Assembly: GCA_965218045.1 (NCBI GenBank)
Contig: CBDCJX010000012.1
Location: forward strand, 1 to 64,000
Reading direction: 5' to 3'
DNA: 64,000 nucleotides
Origin: CAVRCA01 sp965218045
GTDB lineage: Bacteria; Pseudomonadota; Alphaproteobacteria; Acetobacterales; Acetobacteraceae
The notes under the pieces were generated by a model that worked only from the letters and a program-made list of their open reading frames with translations, did no database searches and was not told the origin of the DNA. This document shows, piece by piece, positions 1-8,900 of this stretch. Position numbers and translations under genes: made by a program. The stretch's first letter is position 1; every line of letters starts with the position of its first letter.

Positions 1-591
1 CTGGTCGAGCTTGCGGAACGCACGCTCGATTCCCTCGCTGGTTCGTAGCACCCGATAAATATCACCTGGCGGCACATTATCCGCAAGCAACGCTATCTCA
101 AGGTTGGTCCTCGGTCCACGTTGCAACCCACGCTTGCCGGGAATTTTCGCCACATCCCAGAAATCCGCCCAAGTGGGCGTCGCCGCGGACTTGGCGCGAT
201 CCCAGGCCAGCACGGTGCTGCCGGTAATGAAACCGACCCCGCAGTCGGACACCGCCGCCGGCAGGTAGTGCTCCTTGCCGCCGATCGCCGACCAATCGAG
301 CTTTTCGAACACGCCTTCATCGCAACCGGTGAGCAGCCGATCGCCACGCGTGAGCACCAGATCGACGCCCGCCTCGGGGTCCTTGCGCGCGCGCAGCAGC
401 TCCAGCGTGCCGTCCCACTCTCGCGTCTGTACCGCAAGCGTCGTTGCCTTGGTGAACGGTTCGACCAACACCTGCTCGACCGCCTTGCGTTCGTCGGTAT
501 CGCGCATACCGATGGCGAGGTCATGCGCCGAGGCGGCCGGCGCGCCCGAGGCAGCGAGCGCAACGGCCGCGAACATGAGGCGGGAGATCAT
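1..591 (-). CDS. Polyamine-type ABC transporter substrate-binding protein (PotD-like), 3' end outside window
   Basis: The frame is open from an ATG at 589-591 to the left window edge, giving 197 residues without a stop, so the C-terminal part lies outside. The N-terminus is a signal peptide with a hydrophobic stretch ending near ASA at about residue 21. The mature part resembles periplasmic spermidine/putrescine-binding proteins of the PotD/PotF type: a segment reading WADFWDVAKIPGKRGL and then PRTNLEIALLADNVPP is typical of that family, where the ligand pocket lies between two lobes. Such proteins deliver polyamines or similar cations to an inner-membrane ABC importer. The permease and ATPase genes would be expected to the left and are not visible. 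Substrate is inferred from family only. Confidence 0.8.
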   Translation of the reverse strand, partial: MISRLMFAAVALAASGAPAASAHDLAIGMRDTDERKAVEQVLVEPFTKATTLAVQTREWDGTLELLRARKDPEAGVDLVLTRGDRLLTGCDEGVFEKLDWSAIGGKEHYLPAAVSDCGVGFITGSTVLAWDRAKSAATPTWADFWDVAKIPGKRGLQRGPRTNLEIALLADNVPPGDIYRVLRTSEGIERAFRKLDQ

Positions 592-745
592 TGCGGTGCG
601 GCTCCGAGTTCCTGCCAAGTCTGCCGACCGTATCGTTCGCTAACGCGGCCGGCAACGCGATGTTGCCTCGAACGCTATGAAGCCGACGGGCAACCGTGAC
701 GCAAGCACGGCGTTGCGGCATTATTCCGCCAAGGAGGCACCCGCC

Positions 746-1015
746 ATGAACACGGTCGATTCGATGTCTGACAAAGCCGACGACGCCAAGGAACAGATCG
801 CCAAGCTGCGCGAGCAGGTCGAGACCTTGATGCACGAGCGGGTTACGCCGGCTTTGGCCGGCGCGGCCGGTCGGGTTGAGTCAGCCGCGCGCGCCACATC
901 CGATATGGCGCAGGAGCAGGCCGAAGCCGTTGCCGGACGAGTGCGTGAACAGCCGCTGGTTGCGCTGCTTGTTGCCGCCGGCGTCGGCTACCTGGTCGGT
1001 CGAATTGTTCGCTGA
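746..1015 (+). CDS. DUF883/ElaB-YqjD-like membrane-anchored protein
   Basis: This 89-residue protein starts at an ATG preceded by AAGGAGG at 731-737; an upstream ATG at 677 has no such site. The first two-thirds are charged and Ala/Gln rich and probably form an amphipathic helix or coiled coil. The last 20 residues form one membrane segment ending in GVGYLVGRIVR. This layout is that of the DUF883 family (ElaB/YqjD/YgaM in enterobacteria), inner-membrane proteins some of which bind ribosomes in stationary phase. The next gene begins immediately after its stop and encodes another small membrane protein, so the two are likely co-transcribed. Confidence 0.75.
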   Translation: MNTVDSMSDKADDAKEQIAKLREQVETLMHERVTPALAGAAGRVESAARATSDMAQEQAEAVAGRVREQPLVALLVAAGVGYLVGRIVR

Positions 1016-1450
1016 GTGATGCGCTCGCTTCGTCTCGCGCGTATCGCGGCGGAGGCGGAGGCACTCCGCCTCCGCCGCCAGATCCGTCGGCGGATCATTC
1101 AGGCCATCATGGGCGCCGTGGCGGTGGTGTTCGTCATCTGCACCTTGGCGGTCGCGCATTTCGCCGGCTGGCTGGCGCTGGTGCAGGTCGTCACCCCGCT
1201 GATCGCGGCGTTGATCGTGCTCGGCGTCGACGTGGTCCTCGCCGCGATCTTCGGCTTCCTGGCGATGCGTTCCTCGCCCGATCGGGTCGAGCGCGAAGCG
1301 ATCATCGTGCGCGACCAGGCGAAACAGCAGCTCGCCATCACCGTGGCCACCGCCTCCGCCTTCGCTCCAGTGGCGCGGCTGCTCGGGTTGCGACACGTCT
1401 CGGGCCTGCTGATCGGCGCCCTGGCAACCCGCTATCTGACCCGCTCGTAA
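1016..1450 (+). CDS. Small integral membrane protein, phage-holin-superfamily/YqjE-like
   Basis: The frame begins with GTG ATG directly after the stop of the DUF883 gene, so the start is 1016 or 1019. The 144-residue product has a basic, arginine-rich N-terminus, then two strong hydrophobic segments (about residues 30-58 and 62-86), and a C-terminal amphipathic part. Pairing of an ElaB/YqjD-type protein with a two-helix membrane protein is a common arrangement in proteobacteria (yqjD-yqjE). No enzymatic motif is visible; the role is probably envelope or stress related, by context only. Confidence 0.6.
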   Translation: MMRSLRLARIAAEAEALRLRRQIRRRIIQAIMGAVAVVFVICTLAVAHFAGWLALVQVVTPLIAALIVLGVDVVLAAIFGFLAMRSSPDRVEREAIIVRDQAKQQLAITVATASAFAPVARLLGLRHVSGLLIGALATRYLTRS

Positions 1451-1510
1451 CCACCCGCTCTCGCCGGATCGCCCAATCGAGGTTATAGGGGCGTTCGGAG
1501 GGAGCGGCGT

Positions 1511-2530
1511 ATGTCCGAGCAAGGTGTTTCCGAACAGAGTGTTGTCGCCAGGCGCGACGGTCGGATCGGCCGGATCCTGCTGAACCGGCCGAAAGCGCTG
1601 AATGCGCTCGACCTGCCGATGATCCGGGCCTGCGCCGCCGCTCTCGCCGAGTGGCGCGACGATCCCACCGTCCACGCGGTGGTCATCGAGGGAGCGGGTG
1701 AGCGCGCGTTCTGCGCCGGCGGCGACATAAGGGCGATTCGCGGGCACGCGATGGCCGGCGAGACCGATATAGTCGAGAGTTTCTTCCGTGACGAATACGC
1801 CCTCAACCAGGCGATCGCCTCCTATCCCAAGCCGTATATCGCGCTGATCGACGGCATCTGCATGGGCGGCGGCATCGGCGTTTCGATGCACGGGCCGTAT
1901 CGGATCGCCAGCGAGCATGCGATGTTCGCCATGCCGGAGACGGCGATCGGGTTCTTTCCCGATATCGGCGCGAGCTACTTCCTGCCGCGCCTGCCCGGTG
2001 AACTCGGCCTGTATCTCGGTCTGACCGGCACGCGCGTGTCGGGCGGCGACGCCGTGCATGCCGGCTTCGCCACGCATTTCGTCTCGCGCGCCAAGATCGC
2101 CGAGCTTTCCCAAGCGCTCGCGGTCGAGGGAGCGGCGGTGCTCGGCGCGTATGCCGAGCCGGTCCCCGCCTTCTCGCTGGCGCCCAACCGCGCCAAGATC
2201 GACGCGTGCTTCGCGGCCGGTAGCGTGTCCGAAATCGTTCGCCGGCTCGAGCAAGACGGCGGAGAGTGGGCCCAGCGGACACTGACGACCTTGCGGGGGA
2301 TGTCGCCGCACGCCTTGTTCTGGTCGTTCGAGATCATCCGCCGCGGCGCGCGCGCGACCCTCGCCGACGCGTTGCAAGCCGAGCTGGAACTGACCCGCGC
2401 GGTGACCGTGCAGCCCGACTTCCACGAGGGCGTGCGCGCGATGGTGGTGGACAAGGATCGGCAACCGAAATGGGCATCGTCGCGCATCGAGGAGGTCGAT
2501 CCGGCGGAGATCGAGCGCCTGTTCGCCTGA
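1511..2530 (+). CDS. Enoyl-CoA hydratase/isomerase family, probable 3-hydroxyisobutyryl-CoA hydrolase
   Basis: The 339-residue protein has a good ribosome-binding site (GGAGGG at 1498-1503). It shows crotonase-fold signatures: NRPKALNALDLPM near the N-terminus, an oxyanion-hole segment AFCAGGDIRAI, the glycine-rich GICMGGGIGVSMHGPYR, and PETAIGFFPDIGASYFL. The last segment, with conserved Glu and Asp, and the length of about 340 residues are characteristic of 3-hydroxyisobutyryl-CoA hydrolases of valine degradation rather than of 260-residue enoyl-CoA hydratases. The predicted reaction is hydrolysis of 3-hydroxyisobutyryl-CoA to the free acid and CoA in the cytoplasm. No other valine-pathway gene is adjacent. 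Confidence 0.85.
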   Translation: MSEQGVSEQSVVARRDGRIGRILLNRPKALNALDLPMIRACAAALAEWRDDPTVHAVVIEGAGERAFCAGGDIRAIRGHAMAGETDIVESFFRDEYALNQAIASYPKPYIALIDGICMGGGIGVSMHGPYRIASEHAMFAMPETAIGFFPDIGASYFLPRLPGELGLYLGLTGTRVSGGDAVHAGFATHFVSRAKIAELSQALAVEGAAVLGAYAEPVPAFSLAPNRAKIDACFAAGSVSEIVRRLEQDGGEWAQRTLTTLRGMSPHALFWSFEIIRRGARATLADALQAELELTRAVTVQPDFHEGVRAMVVDKDRQPKWASSRIEEVDPAEIERLFA

Positions 2531-2552
2531 AGTTTTTGAGGGCCACGTCGCC

Positions 2553-3374
2553 ATGCCGGGGTTCATCTGCACCACCTGCGGCACCCAGTTCGTGCCGTCC
2601 GATACGCCACCGCCCGAATGTCGCATCTGTCGCGATGAGCGGCAGTATGTGAACCCGCACGGCCAGTCCTGGACAACGCTCGCCGGACTGCGGCGCGGCC
2701 ATAGCGTGACGTTTCGCGAGCACGAGCCCGGGCTGATGGGAATTGGCATCGCCCCAAGCTTCGCGATCGGTCAGCGCGCGCTGCTGGTCAGCAACGGCTC
2801 CACCAACGTGATGTGGGACTGCATCCCGTTCATCGACGAAGCGGCGATCGGCATCGTGCGCGCGCTCGGCGGCCTGAGCGCCATCGCCATATCGCACCCG
2901 CACTACTACGCCTCCATGGTCGAGTGGAGTCAGGCATTCGAGGCGCCGATCCTGCTGCACGACGCCGACCGGGAATGGGTGATGCGACCCGATCCCGCCA
3001 TCCGGTTCTGGGAAGGCGAGACCCGCGAGATCGCGCCGGGCCTGACCTTGATCCGCTGCGGCGGCCATTTCGCCGGCGGGACGGTGTTGCACTGGGCGGC
3101 CGGCGCCGAAGGCAGCGGCGCGCTGCTCAGCGGCGACATCGTCCAGGTCGGGCCGGACAAGAACGTCAGTTTCATGCGCAGCTATCCGGATCTGATCCCG
3201 CTGGACGCGAGCTCGGTCCAGCACATCGCCGACGTGCTGGAGCCCTGGCCGTTCGAGCCGATCTACGGCGCGTGGTTCGACCGGGTGATCGAGGCGGGCG
3301 GCAAGGCGGCGATGGCGCGGTCGGTGCGGCGCTATCTCGCCGCGATCAGCGGCCCGCCAGAACGATCAGCATGA
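2553..3374 (+). CDS. MBL-fold protein with N-terminal zinc-ribbon-like cysteines
   Basis: The 273-residue protein carries two CxxC pairs at residues 6-9 and 23-26, suggestive of a small zinc ribbon, followed by a metallo-beta-lactamase-like fold. The usual HxHxDH metal motif appears as SHPHYYASM (residues 114-122), so the Asp and third His are replaced by Tyr119 and Ala120, while later elements (LIRCGGHFAGGTVLHW, LLSGDIVQV) keep the expected His and Asp. A mononuclear site or altered chemistry is therefore likely. The gene follows the hydrolase above by 22 bp. Its last 29 bp overlap the end of the convergent DMT transporter gene. Substrate is unknown. Confidence 0.8.
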   Translation: MPGFICTTCGTQFVPSDTPPPECRICRDERQYVNPHGQSWTTLAGLRRGHSVTFREHEPGLMGIGIAPSFAIGQRALLVSNGSTNVMWDCIPFIDEAAIGIVRALGGLSAIAISHPHYYASMVEWSQAFEAPILLHDADREWVMRPDPAIRFWEGETREIAPGLTLIRCGGHFAGGTVLHWAAGAEGSGALLSGDIVQVGPDKNVSFMRSYPDLIPLDASSVQHIADVLEPWPFEPIYGAWFDRVIEAGGKAAMARSVRRYLAAISGPPERSA

Positions 3375-4254
3375 CGCCTGCCACTACGAGCAGCAGACCG
3401 GCGACATCCACCCGCCGTAGCACCTCCTTCAGATAGAACCGGCTGAACAGCAGGGTGAACACCACCTCGACCTGACCCACGGCGCGGACCAGCCCGACCG
3501 GTGCCAGGCCGAACGCGGTGAACCAGCACGCCGAGCCGCAGGCCGACAACGTCCCGGCCCAGCACGAGCTGCGCCAGGTGGTGACCGCCTTGCGCAGCTC
3601 GGCCGGCTCGCGCCACGCCAGCCAGCCGCCCTGCATCACGGTTTGGAGAGTGTTGGTGACGAACAGGGCGAAGATCGCGCGAACCATGATGCTCGGCCCA
3701 TCGAGCGACTGGTTGGCCAGCTTGATGAAGATCGCGGTGGCGCTGAACATCAGCCCGGCGGAAAGGCCGCACAGCGCGGCGGGTTGCACGGTGGCGCTCA
3801 GCATCTCGCGTGGGCGCAGGCCGCGTCCGGCGATCGACAGGGTCATGACGCCGCTCAGGCCGACTAGGATGCCGGTCCAGGCCAGCGATTTCAGTCCCTC
3901 GCCGAGCACGATCCAGGCGATGACCGCCGTCTGCGCCGCCTCGGTCTTGGCGTAGGCGGTGCCGACGGCGAAGTTGCGGAAGCCGAACGCCATGATCAGC
4001 AGGTTGGTGCCGAGGATCTGCGTCAGGCCACCGAGCACGCACCATAGCACGAACCGTCTATCCGGCGTCGGCAGCGGCGCGCCGGTGATCCGCATGGCCA
4101 GAACAAGCAGCACCAGCGCGGTCGGCGCGCCGTAGAGGAAACGAACAAAGCCGGCGCCGTTGATCGACAGCAGGTGCCGCAGCTTCTGCTGCAACGCCGT
4201 GCGCCACGTTTGGAACAAGGCGGCGCATAGGGTGAAGGCGATCCACGGTTCCAT
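3346..4254 (-). CDS. DMT/EamA-family transporter
   Basis: The 302-residue protein is almost entirely hydrophobic, with about ten membrane segments arranged as two five-helix repeats, as in the drug/metabolite transporter superfamily. An EamA-like motif with conserved Glu (TEAAQTAVIAWIVLGEGL) lies at the end of the first half. A matching segment (GQVEVVFTLLFSRFYLKE) lies in the second half. The family exports amino acids, nucleosides or other metabolites; the substrate cannot be told here. It overlaps the 3' end of the convergent MBL gene by 29 bp. Confidence 0.85.
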   Translation of the reverse strand: MEPWIAFTLCAALFQTWRTALQQKLRHLLSINGAGFVRFLYGAPTALVLLVLAMRITGAPLPTPDRRFVLWCVLGGLTQILGTNLLIMAFGFRNFAVGTAYAKTEAAQTAVIAWIVLGEGLKSLAWTGILVGLSGVMTLSIAGRGLRPREMLSATVQPAALCGLSAGLMFSATAIFIKLANQSLDGPSIMVRAIFALFVTNTLQTVMQGGWLAWREPAELRKAVTTWRSSCWAGTLSACGSACWFTAFGLAPVGLVRAVGQVEVVFTLLFSRFYLKEVLRRVDVAGLLLVVAGVMLIVLAGR

Positions 4255-4399
4255 GCAGCCTCGTACGCGCCCGTCCCCCGTCCCGACTCACCGTAGAACA
4301 GCATGAGGAACCCGCGCCAACCGGATCCGGCGGGCGTGGCGGAAAAAGTGCAACCGGTGGCGGATTGCCCACGTTCGCTCTGTTAAACAGGAGGCAACC

Positions 4400-4741
4400 A
4401 TGCGTCGAATACTGGTTCTGGCTATGCTCGCGCTGCCCTCGGCGGCGATGGCGCAGGCCACCAACCCGCCCGTCTCCAACCCATCCGCCGGGCCGGCGAT
4501 GACGCCGGCGCCCGTCCCGTCGGTACCGCCCGGCACGCCGCAGACCGGCACGCCGAGCATCCCGCCCGACCGGATCGCGCCGGCTCCGGTGGCGCCGGGT
4601 GGCACCGCCATACCGCTGGATCGGGCGCTGCCGAACTCGGCACCGTTCAGCGGTTCGCCGCCGACGACCAACATGGGCGTCGCGCCGGTGAACCCGCAGA
4701 GCACCAATCCCAGGGTCACCAGCCCGAGCAGGTCACGCTGA
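4400..4741 (+). CDS. Small secreted proline-rich protein
   Basis: The 113-residue protein has a clear signal peptide (RRILVLAMLALPSAAMAQ, cleavage after AMA) and a ribosome-binding site AGGAGG at 4390-4395. The mature part is low complexity, about one quarter proline with many Thr, Ser and Asn, and no cysteine. It is probably disordered and exported to the periplasm or surface. I do not recognise a family with a known function. It stands alone between convergent and divergent neighbours. Confidence 0.65.
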   Translation: MRRILVLAMLALPSAAMAQATNPPVSNPSAGPAMTPAPVPSVPPGTPQTGTPSIPPDRIAPAPVAPGGTAIPLDRALPNSAPFSGSPPTTNMGVAPVNPQSTNPRVTSPSRSR

Positions 4742-5199
4742 GCCACGACGCTTGAGACGCGCGCCGGCGGTGGGAGTGCCGACAGCACCGTCAACTTGCC
4801 GAGATGCAACGTACTCTATTCCGGCCGGAGAGGCGCGTCGCATCACGCCGACACGGCGGTGCGATCGCTGATCTCGGCCCAAATCCCGAAGGCTCGCGTC
4901 CGGGCTTCTCGATGCCGAACGGCGGTGACGTGATCGCGGCGAAGGTGAAACTTGCGCGCCCACGAACCCGGACATCTCACGTGCTTGAAACGGGCCCGGA
5001 AAGAACGTTGATCACCCCGCAACTTTATGTTACTTTCAAGTATCGAAATGTGGTCGGCCCGTTTGGCTGACGTCGATCGAGCTCGCAATCGGTCTGTATT
5101 AAGCGGGATACCGCTGCCCTGTCCAATCGAAGGCCAGAATGGCTCCGTACGCTAACCGCCATCGTCACGGCGCTGCTGCTTCAGGTTCAGTGCGGATCC
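4742..5199. other. Intergenic stretch and leader of the SCO-like gene
   Basis: This 458 bp contains one open frame (4804-5070, plus strand) that resembles nothing known and lacks a convincing ribosome-binding site. It holds a comparatively AT-rich patch at about 5020-5050 that could carry the promoter for the SCO-like gene. From 5071 the frame of that gene is open and encodes a signal-peptide-like segment (about 5140-5199), but no ATG, GTG or TTG precedes it in frame. Confidence 0.4.
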
Positions 5200-5970
5200 G
5201 TGTTGGGACACGACGCGGCCAGGCATCAGAGCGCAGCGCCCAATCCCGCTCATTGGTCCGACGCGCCGCTTTCCATCCCCGACATCGCGGTGCGGGACCA
5301 GAATAACAAGCCGCTTCGCTTCTACTCGGACCTTGTGAAGGGAAGGGGCGTTGTGATCGACTTCGTGTTCACCGGGTGCTCCACCGTGTGCCCGGGATTG
5401 AGCACAACATTCCGCAACCTGCAGGACATGCCGGACGCCAAGGACGTATCCTTGGTCTCGATCACCGTCGATCCGGCGAATGACGGACCCGCGGAACTGA
5501 AGGCCTATGCCGCGAGCTTCGATGCGCAGCCGGGATGGACGCTGGTCACCGGTCGCCCCGACCAGATCGCCAAGCTCGCGACGTCACTCGGCGTTGCGTC
5601 GGGCACCGGCGCGGATCACGCCGCGCTGTTCGTCGTCCATGATGCCGTAACGGCGAAGTCGGCAGTGGTGCCCGGCTCGGCCTCCGCCGCAGAACTGCTG
5701 AGCGTGGTGAAGGAGGCCCGTTCGTTGCAGCACGCACAATCGGCGGTCAACGCCCGATACTTCAGCAACCTGGCAGGGCGAGCCGATCCTCGCGATGCTC
5801 AATGCGCATCGGGAACTGATCCACAGCGATCTCAACCCGGTGATCGACGTCGTTCCGCGCGGTGCGTCGGGGCCCGCGGCCGCCACCGGCGAGAATTGCG
5901 AGCACGTCACCGGGCCGGGCAGCGTATGCGGCCAGCCGTATCACGAGTTCACCACCATTTTCCACGATGA
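5200..5970 (+). CDS. SCO1/SenC-type copper chaperone, C-terminal end out of frame
   Basis: Residues 20 to about 185 match the SCO1/SenC thioredoxin-fold family. The copper motif CSTVC (Cys60, Cys64) sits after VVIDFVFTG, and the conserved downstream histidine appears in GADHAALFVV (His140). SCO proteins load copper into oxidases or act as thiol reductases in the periplasm. The GTG start at 5200 omits an in-frame hydrophobic signal-peptide-like segment at 5140-5199 that has no standard start codon, so the true start is lost or unusual. After about 5761 this frame runs arginine-rich nonsense to 5970 while the multicopper-oxidase frame (+1) takes over, so the natural end is obscured by a deletion or frameshift. 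The adjacent multicopper oxidase is the obvious copper client. Confidence 0.65.
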   Translation: MLGHDAARHQSAAPNPAHWSDAPLSIPDIAVRDQNNKPLRFYSDLVKGRGVVIDFVFTGCSTVCPGLSTTFRNLQDMPDAKDVSLVSITVDPANDGPAELKAYAASFDAQPGWTLVTGRPDQIAKLATSLGVASGTGADHAALFVVHDAVTAKSAVVPGSASAAELLSVVKEARSLQHAQSAVNARYFSNLAGRADPRDAQCASGTDPQRSQPGDRRRSARCVGARGRHRRELRARHRAGQRMRPAVSRVHHHFPR

Positions 5971-8900
5971 GGTGACAGCCATCCAGGCCTATCCGGAACT
6001 CGACGACGAGGCGAACCCGCTGCATGCGCTACGCGACGGGATGGCGATCAACTACGGCGCCTCTGGCCTCGGCTCAATGGTGATGGCGAACCGGAACCGG
6101 ATCGGTCCCGCAGCGAACTGCGCCGAGTGCAAGCTCGAGGAATTCTTCTTGACGTCCTGGGCCAATGGGGACCCGGCCATGGTCGTCGAGCGCGACGCGG
6201 AAGGGCAGGCGCGTGCCCTCTATCCGGACGACCCGTCCAACGTGCACCACTTTTACATCGGCGATCCCGTCCGCTTTCGCAATATGCACGCCGGGCCGAA
6301 GGAGACGCACGTCTTCCATCTGCATGCCCATCAATGGGTACAGGACAAGCACGACCCCAACTCGGTTTATCTCGACTCGCAGACAATCTCGCCAGGCGCA
6401 GTGTTCAGCTACGAGGTCCATTACGGCGGGTCGGGAAACCGCAACTTCACGGTGGGCGACAGCATCTTCCATTGCCACCTCTATCCGCATTTCGCGCAGG
6501 GGATGTGGGAGCTATGGCGAAGTCATGACGTGTTCGAGGCGGGCACGCCGGACCGCAACTTGCCGGACGGCGAGCTCGTCGGCGGCTCGCCCAACCCGGC
6601 CGTCGTGCCGCTGCCGCGCACCCCGATGGCGCGCATGCCTTCCGCGGCGATGAAGGGATTTCCGTTCTTCATCGCGGGCGCCGCCGGCCATCGGCCGCCG
6701 CAGCCGCCGCTGGACCTCGACGGTGACGCGGCCGCCAATGAAGTCAGCGACGGCGGCCTGCCGCGGCATCGGTTCGAGGATGCGACCCGGCAGGACGCCG
6801 GCGCCGAGATCCCGACCAAGGATCCGGCGGACCCGCTGTGCCTGGACTCGCCCGCGGCCGGGGACCTCTACGACAAGGGGCGCTCGAACGCGGCGTGCGT
6901 CGCCGGCCGGGTCCGCGCGCTCAACGCCGACCCACAGCTGGTGGCCTTGGCCCAGAAGCTTTCGACGGCGCAACTCAGGCTGTTCCCGCGGGACGCCTAT
7001 GGCAACGACGGGACGGCGGAGGAGAAGCGGGCGATGGCGTTCCATGCCGGCCAGGCGGGAGTTGATGGCCAGCCCGCGGTCGCGGAGGACACTCGCTTCG
7101 GCTGGCAGGCAAAGGGCTATTCCTCCTGCCTGCCAAACGGCACGTGCGACACTCCCAACCAACGCAAGCTCTTCCACGTGAACGGCAGCAGCGGGCCAAA
7201 ACCCGGGGCGCCTTACGCCAATTCCTGCCCGCACGAATTCGACGACCCGTTGCGTCCGCGGACCTACCGCGCCGCGTACGTGCAGTTCGACATGACGGTG
7301 AACAAGTCCGGCTGGCATGATCCGCAGGCGCGCATCGCCGTCCTCGAGCAGGACGTCAAAGACACCTTCACCGGCGCCCGCCCACCAGAGCCGCTATTCT
7401 TCCGCGCCCGCTCCGGCGAGTGCGTCGTGTTCAAGGCCACGAATCTGATCCCTAGCAATCTCAATCTCGACGACTACCAGGTGTTCTCGCCGACCGACGT
7501 GCTGGGCCAGCACATCCACCTGGTGAAGTTCGACGTCACCTCGTCGGACGGGTCCGCGAACGGCTGGAACTACGAGGACGGAACCCTGGCCGCCGATAAG
7601 GTTCGCGAGCGGATCGCCGCGTACAACCGCTACCAGCAGTCGATCGGTTCGAGCAAGCGGCTCGCCCCGCAGATGCACCGGATGTTCCGCGATGGCGGCA
7701 ACATGGCCGGCGACGAGCGCGGTCTATGTCCACCCGAGACCGATCCGCTCGCGTGGGACAGCGCCCGGCCGGATCAGCCTCGAGCACCCGTTTTGCGGCG
7801 CCCAGACCACGGTGCAGCGCTGGTGGGCCGACCCGCTCCTCAACCGGCCGGTGAATGCCGGCGGGCAAGACCGGACGCTGCTCACCGTGTTCACGCACGA
7901 CCATTTTGGACCCAGTTCGCACCAGCACCACGGCCTCTATGCCGCGCTGGTAGTCGAGCCCGCTGGGTCGATCTGGCAGACGCTGGACGGCCGGGATCTC
8001 GGCACCGGCCGCTCGCCGCGCGCCGATGGCGGCCCGACCTCGTATGCGGCCAACATCATCACGCCCAAGCAGGGGCAACCGTGCAATCTCACCACCGACC
8101 CATCCTGCGTCGACCCCGAACGGACGGCGCGCGAGTTTGCGCTCGCGTTCGCCGACTACGCGCTGGTCTATACCGACCGCAAGGGCGCCGGAATGCAGCC
8201 GGTCAACCCGGTCAATCGCGTGGACGGCAACCTGCCGAGCCCAGTGTTGCACACGGGGACACCGGCGCCGGAAGGCATCTCGACCAAGAACCCCGGGACG
8301 CAGTTACTCAACTACCGGAACGAACCGATCCCGCTGCGGATCAGCGAGCAGGTGGTTCACGCGCCCGGCGAGACGCCGCGCAATCCGCTGTCCTGCACCG
8401 ATCTGCCGGACGGTCGGAGATCCTGCAGACAGCAACGGTCCGGCCCGGCCGGCGACATGGCCAATCTGTTCAGCTCGAAGATCCACGCCGACCAGGGCGA
8501 CAGTGGGCACGCAATCTTCACCGAGTCGCTCGGCCCGGCGCGGCAGCCGGGCGACCCGGCCACGCCGCTGTTGATGGCCTATGCCGGCGATCGCGTGCAG
8601 GTGCGCCTGATCCAAGGCGCACAGGAGGAGAACCACATCTTCAACATGCACGGCGTGAAGTGGCTGTCGCAGCCGAACTCGCCGAACAGCGGCTACATGA
8701 ATGCACAGCCGATCGGAATCCCCGAGCATTTCGAGTTCAATCTTACCATCGACCCGGCGTCGCCGCAGCGAGATACCGACTACCTCTATTCCGCGACCGC
8801 CACGGACAATCTGTGGGACGGTCAGTGGGGGTTGCTCCGCGCCTACGAGTGGAAAAGCCAGAAGACCTTTCTCGCTCGCCTGCCGTCCAATCCGGCGGCG

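Noticed and set aside
881..2749. Long minus-strand frame (622 codons) opposite the 3-hydroxyisobutyryl-CoA hydrolase gene
   Set aside because: It is arginine/histidine rich, resembles no family, and lies opposite two clearly coding genes; high GC leaves such shadow frames open.
4804..5070. 88-codon plus-strand frame as a gene
   Set aside because: No ribosome-binding site, no family resemblance, arginine-rich start typical of a chance frame.
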